Assembly: GCF_001693435.1 (NCBI RefSeq)
Contig: NZ_CM004509.1
Span: 124,001 to 188,000 of the forward strand
Length of the DNA stretch: 64,000 nucleotides
Reading direction: 5' to 3'
From: Gilliamella sp. wkB7
Lineage (GTDB): Bacteria; Pseudomonadota; Gammaproteobacteria; Enterobacterales; Orbaceae
This document shows positions 16,126 through 25,800 of the stretch, piece after piece. The translations under genes and the position numbers were made by a program. Under the pieces are notes generated by a model, which was not told the origin of the DNA, ran no database searches, and saw only the letters and a program-made list of their open reading frames with translations. Numbering within the stretch: position 1 is the first letter of the stretch; each line of letters begins with the position of its first letter.

Positions 16126-17256
16126 ATTCATTGAATTTCAATAAATTATTCCTATTGCAAATCGCACATTAATATATTACTAAATAGTAACAAATTTTAA
16201 GCAACTAATGATTCTAAAGTCGTTTGGTTAATAATATCGACAATCAAAATACATCAACCGAAAGTTTTCAACTTTAAATAAAATCTCCAATCACTCTAGT
16301 TAAATATTAAACCTATCGTATGATTTGGTGAACAAGTACCCGATAGAGTAGTATATTAATAAAACTAGCATAATTTTAGTGAAATACAACTGTGAGAATA
16401 TATATTTAAAAATGATTAGACTGAAACTAATTAATTATTCGATTATGATACTTATAAATAATATTAGATCTAAAGATAATTTGACATTTTATACTGAAAC
16501 ATAGGTAAGACCTCAAACTTCTTGGCAAAGTTAGTTATTAGTTTTACGTTATTATCTAATTAATAATAGAAAATCAAAACAATATTATTTTAAGAATCAT
16601 CGAATGTTGGAATTGAGATGACTTAAAAAACTACTAACATTTAAAATAATAAATTTTTTTGAAATTGTTAAAATATTAAATAATATAAAATCATTTAATC
16701 AATAGATATTATGCCGTTTTATTGTAATTCAGAACAAAGAAAAATAGGTTTATATCCAATTTTTAACTTGGATTGTGATAGTTTTCTTGATTATAGAAAT
16801 ATCAAAGCAAATACAGGAAAATCAGTAATTAACGGTTATAAGAAAATAATACTTTTTATTTAAATGTTCAATTGTGAACAGAATCCCAATTTTTACGTAA
16901 ATTCTAAAAAATATAAGACTACTTTGTATTTATATTCTTAAAAAAAACAAAAAGGACAAAATCGACAAAAATTTGTGCAAGTTTTCTGTTACAATCAGTT
17001 CAGTTAATCACATTGAACGACGAAAACATTCTCCATTTGATTATTATTATGAAATAAGATCTAATAGACGCTCGCAATACTATTTTTTAATTATCATCTT
17101 TAACTTTAAAAATAGATGTAGTTATCTATCTAATTTATAATGATTTTATAGGAATGCAAAACGATACATCATTGAACAATTAATATCAGAATTGTATATG
17201 TCATGGGGTGATTACCATAGGATATAAAATAGTTAATATTAAAAAGGAAACACAAA
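16126..17256. other. 1.1-kb AT-rich desert inside the immunity island
   Basis: No convincing gene. A 50-codon frame at 16711-16863 (MPFYCNSEQRKIGLYPIFNL) lacks a ribosome-binding site. The string TTTTATACTGAAAC at 16487-16500 followed ten bases later by CCTCAAACTT recurs at 19815-19848. The stretch is probably decayed toxin/immunity DNA. Confidence 0.5.
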
Positions 17257-17778
17257 ATGGCATTGATACTTGAAAATAGTCAACAAAAATTAACCTATGA
17301 AGATATTATTGATTTCAACCGACTATTTAATGAGAAAATTCCTTCTTCTTTTCTCGATTTTTTCCATGAATTTAATGGTGGGGATTTTCCTAAAGTGAAT
17401 GATCATAATTGTGAATATTTGAGTGGTTTTTATAGCATCAAATATGGTCATTCGACCATAACACGAATATATAATGAACTATTGATTGAAAATCCAGAAT
17501 TGCAATTCATGATACCTTTTGCTTACGATCATAACCTTAATAGTTATTTAATCTCATTAAAAGAAGACGACTATGGAACTATTTATCTATGGTCGAATGA
17601 AGATCAGGGAATAGCTCATGTTTCCAATTCATTTGATGATTTTATTCAATCATTCGATCAATTCATCGATGCAGTTGAGATAAAGAAGGTGAGTAATGAT
17701 ATAAAAAATCGTTTAGTTAAAACATTTATAATAGTCGGAGCAATTTTTATTGTTTGGTATCTTTTTTCGAAAAGTTAA
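17257..17778 (+). CDS. SMI1/KNR4 (SUKH) family immunity-type protein with C-terminal membrane anchor
   Basis: The product is 173 residues. Residues 15-135 fit the SUKH fold: IPSSFLDFFHEFNGGDFP (the conserved LPxxYxxFLxxxNGG region), then FMIPFAYDHNLNSYLIS and GTIYLWSNEDQG. The last ~20 residues (TFIIVGAIFIVWYLFSK) form a transmembrane helix, unusual for the family. It suggests protection at the inner membrane, or that the protein itself is anchored there. SUKH proteins usually neutralise nuclease-type toxins of contact-dependent systems. A Shine-Dalgarno AAGGA precedes the ATG. Confidence 0.75.
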   Translation: MALILENSQQKLTYEDIIDFNRLFNEKIPSSFLDFFHEFNGGDFPKVNDHNCEYLSGFYSIKYGHSTITRIYNELLIENPELQFMIPFAYDHNLNSYLISLKEDDYGTIYLWSNEDQGIAHVSNSFDDFIQSFDQFIDAVEIKKVSNDIKNRLVKTFIIVGAIFIVWYLFSKS

Positions 17779-17836
17779 ATAATTATAACTTATTTAGGTT
17801 ACATAATATTTTTACAAATTATCAATGCCTTGTTGA

Positions 17837-18223
17837 TTATTTTTGAGTATTGACGATTTTTATAAATTTATCACGATAATCATTGTTAATTTCGTGATTC
17901 CAAACCATTGCAATTTCCCATTGAACAGTATTTTGTTCAGGAATGAGCAGTTTAACCTTTACTGGTAGAAATTGCTGCATACTTTGGGGAATTAAAGCGA
18001 CAGCGTTACCACTAGCAACTAAAGCTAGCAGAGTTGTCAGATCACCTTTTACAAAAATTTTGTTGGCTCTCATTTGATTACTTTTTAAAAATTGTTCGGT
18101 TTGCTTAGCTAGACAAGGATAGGTAATGTTATCAAGTTGATATAATGAGTAATGATTTAATATTTCTTGAAAGTTATTGCTCAGATCTTTTGGATAATTT
18201 TCTGGTATGGCGAGCGCAAGCAT
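17837..18223 (-). pseudogene. LysR-family regulator, C-terminal fragment
   Basis: The 128 codons (open to about 18270 without a start) match the effector-binding domain of LysR regulators: ALAIPENYP, then MRANKIFVKGDLTTLLALVA and SGNAVALIPQ near the C-terminus. The N-terminal helix-turn-helix and the first half of the effector domain are missing, and upstream there are stops. A DNA-binding role is therefore not possible. It is treated as a remnant. Confidence 0.75.
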
Positions 18224-18226
18224 TTC

Positions 18227-18400
18227 ATGACAAATAGGTTGAGTAGCCAGCTTGTTGGCATTGGGGGAGAGAACTTATTAAGTGTTGGCGCACAACTCAC
18301 AATTACTGATTTTTCGGCTGTAAAAATTGTTACTCATCCTAATGGTCAAATTATGATAAGTTTTGATGACCAGCATCAATTAACTTATATAAATCCGTGA
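18227..18400 (+). other. Short open frame overlapping the LysR remnant
   Basis: It is 57 codons from the ATG at 18227. The first 15 are antisense to the LysR fragment. The rest (LLSVGAQLTITDFSAVKIVT, PNGQIMISF) has a beta-rich look faintly like a SymE-type fold, but I cannot support that. It may be the 3' end of a gene truncated by the same event that cut LysR. Confidence 0.25.
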
Positions 18401-18574
18401 TAAGTTGCTCAAATTAATTTTTTTGTAAATTAACTATTTTAATAATGCTTAAATAATGAAAATGGTCAAAATAAAACCATTTCTTAGCTTGATTTATTGC
18501 TAGATCAGCGTTTATATATAAAATTGATAAGTATTGTACTTATCATTCATATTAATTTACTGGAGGAGCTTATA

Positions 18575-18781
18575 ATGGTACAAAAATTTGCTGCATACGG
18601 TAGTGACGCTTCAGCTGGCACTTTTAAATGTGCTGATTGTGGCTATGTATATTCAAACCAAAGTAAAAAATCGTTACCTCCTTGCCCAGAACATAATAAA
18701 AAACCTCATAGTAAAAATGGCTGGTATATTATGTCAGGTCAAGGTGATTCAGTTAAAGATCCTCATCCAAATAAGAAATAA
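18575..18781 (+). CDS. Small zinc-ribbon protein
   Basis: The product is 68 residues. A zinc ribbon is formed by CADCGYVY near residue 20 and CPEH near 38. The tail is Lys/Gly/Ser rich (SGQGDSVKDPHPNKK). A strong ribosome-binding site (GGAGGAGC, about eight bases upstream) fixes the start at 18575; a longer frame from 18497 lacks one. It stands alone and is followed by a good terminator. A strong translation signal plus terminator suggests an abundant stand-alone product. Function unknown. Confidence 0.7.
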   Translation: MVQKFAAYGSDASAGTFKCADCGYVYSNQSKKSLPPCPEHNKKPHSKNGWYIMSGQGDSVKDPHPNKK

Positions 18782-18798
18782 TCTTTTTGTTATATCCT

Positions 18799-18825
18799 AA
18801 GGTAACCATTGTGTTACCTTTTTTA
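18799..18825 (+). terminator. Rho-independent terminator of the zinc-ribbon gene
   Basis: A perfect 8-bp stem AAGGTAAC (18799-18806) / GTTACCTT (18813-18820) with a six-base loop and a T-run begins 17 bases after the stop. Confidence 0.9.
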
Positions 18826-19292
18826 TGCACTTTATTCAATCAATATAATCGCACCTCAATATTTATTATTACACCAATGATCTCTTTGGTATTTAACGCT
18901 TTTTCGCTTTATCAATATTTATGACTACTTTAATAGATAAAATGATTAACAAATAGAGTTAAACGCATCAAAATAGAGATGACCAAGCCTTTATAAATGT
19001 GACAATGTCACTTAAAAAATAAATAAAAATTTATTTTTTATCTGATTCCACTCTATTTGTGGGGTTCAACGCAAAAATGATTGATTAGCAATATTGACTA
19101 AAACGACAAATATAAATTTATTAGATACTCTTTTTTTCTAAAATTTTGTGTATGATAATTAACAAATTTCATTTATTTAAATAATAATTAAAAAAGATAA
19201 AATATTACTATTATTATCTATTGATATAGGTATACCAGAATAAACTTCATTTTACTAAAAAGAGTGATAAAGCAGGATTAAAGGATAAAATA
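18826..19292. other. Intergenic gap upstream of the secreted protein
   Basis: It is 467 bases with no gene. It contains the small palindrome GTGACAATGTCAC (about 18999) and an AT-only inverted repeat AAAAAATAAA...TTTATTTTTT (about 19014-19039). These may be structural or weak terminators. Confidence 0.45.
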
Positions 19293-19718
19293 ATGAGAAA
19301 TTTGGTTAAATTAATGGTATTGCTTTCTGGAATTATGGTGTTTTCTCCCGTTTATAGCGATGATGATATACTTTCGGTTGATAAAGTAAGTTCAGCGATT
19401 GTTGAGAGTGCAAAAAGTTCCCTATTAGGTAAAAAGGGCAAATTTCCTTTCAAAACAGCAGATGGCACCGAAATTACTAATATTAGCTATAATAGCAACA
19501 ATATTTTATTTGAATTTAAAATCCCATCCGATAGCCAAACCATACTTGCGCAATACCTTGCGGAAGATCTGCGGATAAGATTTAATCATGAATTTTGTCA
19601 TAACGAAAATTTGATTAATGTACTAAATCATTATGATATTCGTTTTCTATTTCGTTTTGAATATACTGATCATCGAATTGTACCCGCAATACTTTCAATG
19701 AATGAGATTTGTCCATAA
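19293..19718 (+). CDS. Secreted hypothetical protein
   Basis: The product is 141 residues. A Sec signal peptide is visible (MRNLVKLMVLLSGIMVFSPV then a likely cleavage after VYS). The mature part has two cysteines (FCHNE near residue 109 and EICP at the C-terminus) that could form a disulfide in the periplasm, plus a conserved-looking DIRFLFRFEYTD segment. Architecture and size recall small periplasmic pilotin-like proteins, but no family is assigned. It stands alone. Confidence 0.6.
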   Translation: MRNLVKLMVLLSGIMVFSPVYSDDDILSVDKVSSAIVESAKSSLLGKKGKFPFKTADGTEITNISYNSNNILFEFKIPSDSQTILAQYLAEDLRIRFNHEFCHNENLINVLNHYDIRFLFRFEYTDHRIVPAILSMNEICP

Positions 19719-20111
19719 AATGAGCTAGTTTCAAATAATTAACTGTAAATATTGTTTGCAGATTAACTTATATAGATGATAACGAAAAGTATTGGTTAAT
19801 GATCAATAAATGAGTTTTATACTGAAACGTATAGTTTTCCTCAAACTTTTTTACAATTTTCATTATTTTTTGAAGTACTCTAGATAAAAATGGTAAATAT
19901 TATTGATTGTTAACCCTAATTTCCACATTATAAATCATTCTATAAAAGTGATTAAAAAATAGAAATCAGAAAGTTTTAAAGAGTACTTTTACAATTAATT
20001 TTAGTTCTTTATCAGGGCTAAAAGTTAACGATATTTGATTTAATCAGTTAACCGCTCATCCTTAGAAAATGGGCTTTTCAACAGAATGAGAGGTTGGTTG
20101 CTTAATTAATC
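19719..20111. other. Intergenic gap between the secreted protein and cmoB
   Basis: No gene seen. It contains the second copy of the motif TTTTATACTGAAAC-N10-CCTCAAACTT at 19815-19848, the first being at 16487-16520. Confidence 0.5.
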
Positions 20112-21080
20112 TTATTTCTTAGCTATAAATACTGCCCGCATTGGTGCAGGGTAGCCTTCAATGGTTTTACTTGAATCATTTGGATCTAAGAAATCAGCTA
20201 ATGAATCTGATGTCATCCATTCGGTTTTACGTTGTTCTTCCAAACTCGTTACTGATTTATCAACCATCTTAACATCAGAAAATCCGCATTTATGTAACCA
20301 ATTAATCATCGTTGGAACCGATGGAATAAAATAGACATTTCGCATTTGCGCATAACGTTCGCCTGGCATTAAAGCTTGATGTAGCTCACCATCAATAACT
20401 AAAGTTTCAAGTACTAGTTGCCCACCATCAATCAATTGATCTTTTAATTGAAATAGATGATCCAAAGGAGAACGTCTGTGATATAAAACGCCCATAGAAA
20501 ATACGGTATCAAACGCATTGAGTTTAGGCAGTTCTTCTATTCCAAGCGGTAATAAATGAGCACGTTGATCGTTACCCAACAATTTGCGAATCGCTTCGAA
20601 TTGACAAAGGTAAAGTGCCATAGGATCAATACCAACCGCTAGCTTAGCGCCTGCTCCAACCATTCGCCATAAATGATAACCACTATTACATCCCACATCT
20701 AAAACTGTTTGTCCTTCAAGATTATTAATGTGCGGAATCAATCGTTCCCATTTCCAATCTGAACGCCACTCAGTATCGATATTAATACCATAAAGATGAA
20801 AAGGACCTTTACGCCAAGGCATCATATTTTTAAGTAATTGAGTAATACGTTGTTGGTCACCGATTGAAATCGGTTGTTCAGTTTCGACCGTTACACTATT
20901 TAATAGATCAATTTGATAAGGTTTAATCGTAGGTAGATGTTTAATACTGTTGAGCCATTGATTAAAACGATTATCAATGTTACTTTTTTGCCAATTGGCA
21001 AGTTGTGCAGGTAATACTTCAAGCCATTTGCTCAATTTATTTTTTGCGATAATCTGGTAAAAATCACCAAAATCAATCAT
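20112..21080 (-). CDS. cmoB: tRNA U34 carboxymethyltransferase CmoB
   Basis: The product is 322 residues (E. coli 323). CmoB transfers the carboxymethyl group of carboxy-SAM to 5-hydroxyuridine-34, giving cmo5U in tRNAs that read four-codon boxes. The Rossmann motif [11 protein letters not shown] lies near residue 123, with [20 protein letters not shown] before it and [16 protein letters not shown] after. The start at 21080 is set by AAGGA eight bases upstream; the frame stays open further but without a signal. It follows cmoA by 34 bases, the same pair as in E. coli. Confidence 0.97.
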   Translation of the reverse strand: MIDFGDFYQIIAKNKLSKWLEVLPAQLANWQKSNIDNRFNQWLNSIKHLPTIKPYQIDLLNSVTVETEQPISIGDQQRITQLLKNMMPWRKGPFHLYGINIDTEWRSDWKWERLIPHINNLEGQTVLDVGCNSGYHLWRMVGAGAKLAVGIDPMALYLCQFEAIRKLLGNDQRAHLLPLGIEELPKLNAFDTVFSMGVLYHRRSPLDHLFQLKDQLIDGGQLVLETLVIDGELHQALMPGERYAQMRNVYFIPSVPTMINWLHKCGFSDVKMVDKSVTSLEEQRKTEWMTSDSLADFLDPNDSSKTIEGYPAPMRAVFIAKK

Positions 21081-21114
21081 TCTTTTTTCCTTTTTGATAA
21101 TGTAGATTAATGCG

Positions 21115-21900
<786 letters not shown>

Positions 21901-21917
21901 CTATTGTTTGGATAATT

Positions 21918-23087
21918 ATGACTATTGCAGCTTTCATAGCCATTTCTATAGCTATTATCATTAGTGGTTTAATGGCTGTCTATCTAGGAAAACGATGGCA
22001 GTTTTGGTTTAACTTTTCTTTAACAAGTTATTACCAAATTGTTTATTGGACAGTTGTTATTATGGCTGGATTATCAATTGTCTTATCAAGGTTATCTGAA
22101 AACATTTCAACATATTGGCTTCCACTAATCTTAAATAATGTTTGTGCAATAATGATTTGCAGTGTTTTTATGTCATTAATTTTTGATATTGGGCGTTGGA
22201 TCAGTAAAAAAAGATTAAAACCTCAACTAGCAACTAAAGTTGTGTATATTCTTGGTGTTTTTTCATTATTTTATTACGGTCATGAAATGGCGATAGAGCC
22301 TAGCGTAGTTAACTATCAAGTTAAAATTAATAAAAGGGCAAAGGTCAATAAACTTCGTATTGTGCAATTGAGTGATATTCATATTAATGACATGACTTCT
22401 TCTGATAGAATTCAAGACATGGTTGATAAAGTAAATCAACTCAATGCAGATTTTATTGTAATTACTGGCGATACATTAGATAGACGGTTACAACCTTTTA
22501 CTGAAAAAGGTTTTAATAAACAATTTCAGCAATTTAAGTCAAAATATGGAACCTATATTATTTTTGGTAATCATGAATATTTGAATATTAAAGAAGAAAA
22601 TAATCATGAACAAGATATTATCAATGCTTTTAAACAAGCTGATATGAAAGTTTTAAAAGATGGTGTCGTTTATCTTGATAACGTAGGTGTTACTTTCATC
22701 GGTCGGGATGATTTTTCTTCATCGCATTATGATATTAAACGTGCATCATTGTCAGATTTAATCATGTTTTCTAATACCGACGAACCAATTATATTGTTAG
22801 ATCATCAGCCACATGATCTCAATGAACCTGCAAATTTAGGTGTCGATTTAATGATTTCTGGGCATACCCATGCTGGTCAAGTATTTCCTATTAACCTTAT
22901 TGAAAAATTAATCTATAAAAATAATTATGGAATATATAAAAATACAAAACAGCATTTTACCAGTATTGTAAGTAGTGGATTTGGTTTTTGGGGGCCTCCA
23001 ATTCGCTTAATGACACGTTCTGAAATAGTCGTCATTGACGTAACATTCGATGAAAAAACCACTGAGTTCTTTAATTTTTCTATGTAG
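21918..23087 (+). CDS. Membrane-anchored metallophosphoesterase (YaeI/YkoQ-like)
   Basis: The product is 389 residues from the ATG at 21918; a TTG eight codons earlier (21894) is also possible. Four transmembrane helices occupy about residues 1-130. They are followed by a calcineurin-like phosphoesterase domain with all metal-binding blocks: QLSDIHIND, ITGDTLDRR, IFGNHEY, LLDHQPHD and ISGHTHAGQV. Related proteins hydrolyse phosphate esters, in some cases of lipid or cell-envelope substrates, on one face of the inner membrane; the substrate here is unknown. It lies divergent to cmoA and just upstream of rnd. Confidence 0.85.
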   Translation: MTIAAFIAISIAIIISGLMAVYLGKRWQFWFNFSLTSYYQIVYWTVVIMAGLSIVLSRLSENISTYWLPLILNNVCAIMICSVFMSLIFDIGRWISKKRLKPQLATKVVYILGVFSLFYYGHEMAIEPSVVNYQVKINKRAKVNKLRIVQLSDIHINDMTSSDRIQDMVDKVNQLNADFIVITGDTLDRRLQPFTEKGFNKQFQQFKSKYGTYIIFGNHEYLNIKEENNHEQDIINAFKQADMKVLKDGVVYLDNVGVTFIGRDDFSSSHYDIKRASLSDLIMFSNTDEPIILLDHQPHDLNEPANLGVDLMISGHTHAGQVFPINLIEKLIYKNNYGIYKNTKQHFTSIVSSGFGFWGPPIRLMTRSEIVVIDVTFDEKTTEFFNFSM

Positions 23088-23098
23088 GAATTTAAACT

Positions 23099-24181
23099 TT
23101 GTCTTATCAATATATAGTTAATAATGAGCAATTAATTGATTATTGTTCAAAAATCGGAAACAGCACTGCTTTGGCCTTGGACACTGAATTTGTTCGCACA
23201 CGAACGTTCTATCCTCATTTAGGGCTTTTACAAGTTTTTAATGGTGAGCACGCAGCGCTCATTGATCCAATTAATATTACTAATTGGCATGCTTTTTTAA
23301 GCATTTTAAGTAATCCTAACATTGAAAAGTATTTCCATTCCTGTAGCGAAGATCTTGAAGTTTTTTTTCATCAATTTGGCTCTATTCCAACACCTATTAT
23401 TGATAGCCAAATCTTGGCTTCATTTTTGGATAATCCACTAAGTAGTGGTTATGCAAACTTAGTTAATAAATATTTACAGGTGGAACTTGATAAAAGTGAA
23501 ACGAGAACTGATTGGCTAAAGAGACCATTGACGGATAAACAATGTGAATATGCGATTAATGATGTATTGTATTTGTATCCTTTAGTCAATATTTTAAAAG
23601 CACAATTAACCTCAAAAGGATATTTAGAAGCAGCTTATCAAGAAAGCCAGATGGTTGTCGCCCGTAAATGTGAAACAATAGATCCAAATGATGCTTATCT
23701 GAATATCAAAAACAGTTGGCAATTAAAAGGGCGAAGTTTAGGACAATTATATAAATTAGCCAGTTGGCGTTATAAATTAGCGAAAGAACAAGATTTAGCA
23801 TTGAATTTCGTTGTACATGAAAAGACATTATGGAACATTGCCCGATACTCGCCAAATTCATTAGCACAACTGGGTAATTTAGGCTTGAAAGGGAAAGAAA
23901 TTCGTTTATATGGACAGAAAATATTAAATATTTTGTCAGAACCTGTTCCGGAATTATCGCCAATTTGTAGGATAACGAGTTACCCTAATTACAAAAAAAT
24001 TAGTGATGAATTAAAACTTATTGCCCAAGATATTTGTTCTCATACTGGATTGAATCAAGATTTATTACTTTCACGGCGATTAATTAATCAATATGTAAAA
24101 TGGCAAGCAGATAAAAACGGAAGCCAACCAGAACTGTTATCTGGTTGGAGAGAGCCTTTATTTAGAACATATGGCTTATAA
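23099..24181 (+). CDS. rnd: Ribonuclease D
   Basis: The product is 360 residues (E. coli 375). It is a 3'-5' exoribonuclease that trims tRNA and other stable RNA 3' ends. The DEDDy exonuclease set is visible: LALDTEFVRTRTF near residue 26, FHSCSEDLEVF near 80 and the tyrosine in QCEYAINDVLYLYPL near 150. An HRDC domain follows (about 210-290). It starts at a TTG with AGGA nine bases upstream; E. coli rnd is also known to start with UUG. Confidence 0.95.
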   Translation: MSYQYIVNNEQLIDYCSKIGNSTALALDTEFVRTRTFYPHLGLLQVFNGEHAALIDPINITNWHAFLSILSNPNIEKYFHSCSEDLEVFFHQFGSIPTPIIDSQILASFLDNPLSSGYANLVNKYLQVELDKSETRTDWLKRPLTDKQCEYAINDVLYLYPLVNILKAQLTSKGYLEAAYQESQMVVARKCETIDPNDAYLNIKNSWQLKGRSLGQLYKLASWRYKLAKEQDLALNFVVHEKTLWNIARYSPNSLAQLGNLGLKGKEIRLYGQKILNILSEPVPELSPICRITSYPNYKKISDELKLIAQDICSHTGLNQDLLLSRRLINQYVKWQADKNGSQPELLSGWREPLFRTYGL

Positions 24182-24208
24182 CTTTTATAAATATTGGTAA
24201 TTGGCGTT

Positions 24209-24901
24209 TTAAGCAAGCTCACTTAACATTGATTCAACAATCAATGATGATTGAGCTGCAGCTACTTTCAAAAACGATTGGAAATCAATAGCAGATTCAC
24301 TATCCCCATTATCTGAAATTGCACGAACTACGACAAATGGCGTCTTATATAACCAACAAACATGACCGATTGCGGCAGCCTCCATTTCAACCGCAATTGC
24401 GTCAGGGAAAGTTTGCCTTATTCTTTCTAAATTAGATTTACCATTTATAAAAGCATCACCACTACCAATTGATCCTTCGATAGCATTAACACCATGTTTT
24501 TTAATGCAAGTTTTGGCTAATAATTGATATTTTGAATCGGCTTCAAATGCAACCGGACAACCGGACATTTGTCCAGGCTTATAACCAAAAGCGGTTAAGT
24601 CAACATCATGATAAAATACATCTTTTGACACAATAATATCGCCAATATTAAGTTCAGAAGAGAGTCCTCCTGCTGATCCCGTATTGATTACAGCATCAAC
24701 TTTATAATTATTTAATAATAAAGTAGTACCAGATGCCGCAGCTACTTTACCAATACCAGATTGCAGTAAAACAATTTCACAATTTGCGATTTGTCCAAGA
24801 TGAAAGTCGTACTCTAAATGGCGTTCTACATGGTAATGGGTTATTTTGCTTTTAAGTATAGCAACTTCTTCTTCCATTGCGGCAATAATGGCAATTTTCA
24901 T
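24209..24901 (-). CDS. mtnN: 5'-methylthioadenosine/S-adenosylhomocysteine nucleosidase
   Basis: The product is 230 residues (E. coli 232). It hydrolyses methylthioadenosine, S-adenosylhomocysteine and 5'-deoxyadenosine, recycling by-products of polyamine, methylation and radical-SAM reactions. Diagnostic segments are MKIAIIAAMEEEVAIL, VINTGSAGG near residue 75, VAVEMEAAAIGHVCW near 170 (catalytic and ribose-binding Glu) and RAISDNGD with the catalytic Asp. It is convergent with rnd. Confidence 0.97.
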   Translation of the reverse strand: MKIAIIAAMEEEVAILKSKITHYHVERHLEYDFHLGQIANCEIVLLQSGIGKVAAASGTTLLLNNYKVDAVINTGSAGGLSSELNIGDIIVSKDVFYHDVDLTAFGYKPGQMSGCPVAFEADSKYQLLAKTCIKKHGVNAIEGSIGSGDAFINGKSNLERIRQTFPDAIAVEMEAAAIGHVCWLYKTPFVVVRAISDNGDSESAIDFQSFLKVAAAQSSLIVESMLSELA

Positions 24902-25002
24902 TTGATCCTCTTGGTTTACAATAAGTAACTTGAATTTAGTTGTGCTATCATAATTGCTATAAACAAACTTGACAATATTTTAATATAACGGAGCAAACAA
25001 AG

Positions 25003-25773
25003 TTGCAAACGATTTTTATTACGGGTTGTTCTAGTGGGATTGGCTTAATTTCAGCGATTGCCCTTAAAAAACGTGGATATCGTGTCATTACTTCATGCCG
25101 TAAAGAAGCCGATCGAAAAAAACTCATGGAGCAAGGATTTGAATGTGTTCTACTTGATTTAGATAATCCTGAATCAGTTACTCATGCTGCACAAGAAGTA
25201 TTGGCATTAACAGGGGGTAGGTTATACGCATTATTCAATAACGCTGGATTTGGTGTTTATGGACGATTAAATAGCATAAATCGTGAGCAGTTGGAATCAC
25301 AATTTTCTACTAATTTTTTTGGTGTGCATCAGTTGACTCAGCTACTATTGCCAGCCATGTTATCACAAAATGTAGGTCGAATTATTCAAACAAGTTCAAT
25401 TGTTGGTATTATAGCTACACCAGGTCGAGGCGCATACAGTGCAAGTAAATATGCATTAGAAGCTTGGTCTGATGTGTTACGATTAGAATTGAGTAATACA
25501 GGTATTAAAGTTTGTCTAATTGAGCCGGGTCCATTAAAAACCTATTTCTCTAATAATGTTAATCAAACAGAAAAAGAAAATATTGTGAAAAATCCGACAA
25601 TTGCAAAACGTTTTACTCTGCCTCCTGAAGCTGTTTTGCCCTATCTGTTTCATGCATTAGAACATCCGAAACCAAGAATACGTTACAGGGTAACAAAAGT
25701 AACTAAAATTGCAGCTATTGCTAAACGTTTGCTTCCAGATAGATTAATGGATAAAATTTTAAAGAACAAATAA
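25003..25773 (+). CDS. ybbO: Short-chain dehydrogenase YbbO
   Basis: The product is 256 residues with a TTG start (GGAG nine bases upstream). It is a classical SDR: FITGCSSGIGL cofactor loop, NNAGFGVYG, the catalytic SSIVGI...Y-x-x-x-K in YSASKYALEAWSD, and LIEPGPLKT. E. coli YbbO is an NADP-dependent aldehyde reductase, and the neighbour cnoX is the same as in E. coli, which supports orthology. Spacing to cnoX is 27 bases. Confidence 0.9.
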   Translation: MQTIFITGCSSGIGLISAIALKKRGYRVITSCRKEADRKKLMEQGFECVLLDLDNPESVTHAAQEVLALTGGRLYALFNNAGFGVYGRLNSINREQLESQFSTNFFGVHQLTQLLLPAMLSQNVGRIIQTSSIVGIIATPGRGAYSASKYALEAWSDVLRLELSNTGIKVCLIEPGPLKTYFSNNVNQTEKENIVKNPTIAKRFTLPPEAVLPYLFHALEHPKPRIRYRVTKVTKIAAIAKRLLPDRLMDKILKNK

Positions 25774-25800
25774 TAACTCATCATATTACTAGGACATATT

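Noticed and set aside
16711..16863. 50-codon frame in the immunity island gap
   Set aside because: No ribosome-binding site, no recognisable domain and surrounded by decayed DNA. Mentioned under the gap only.
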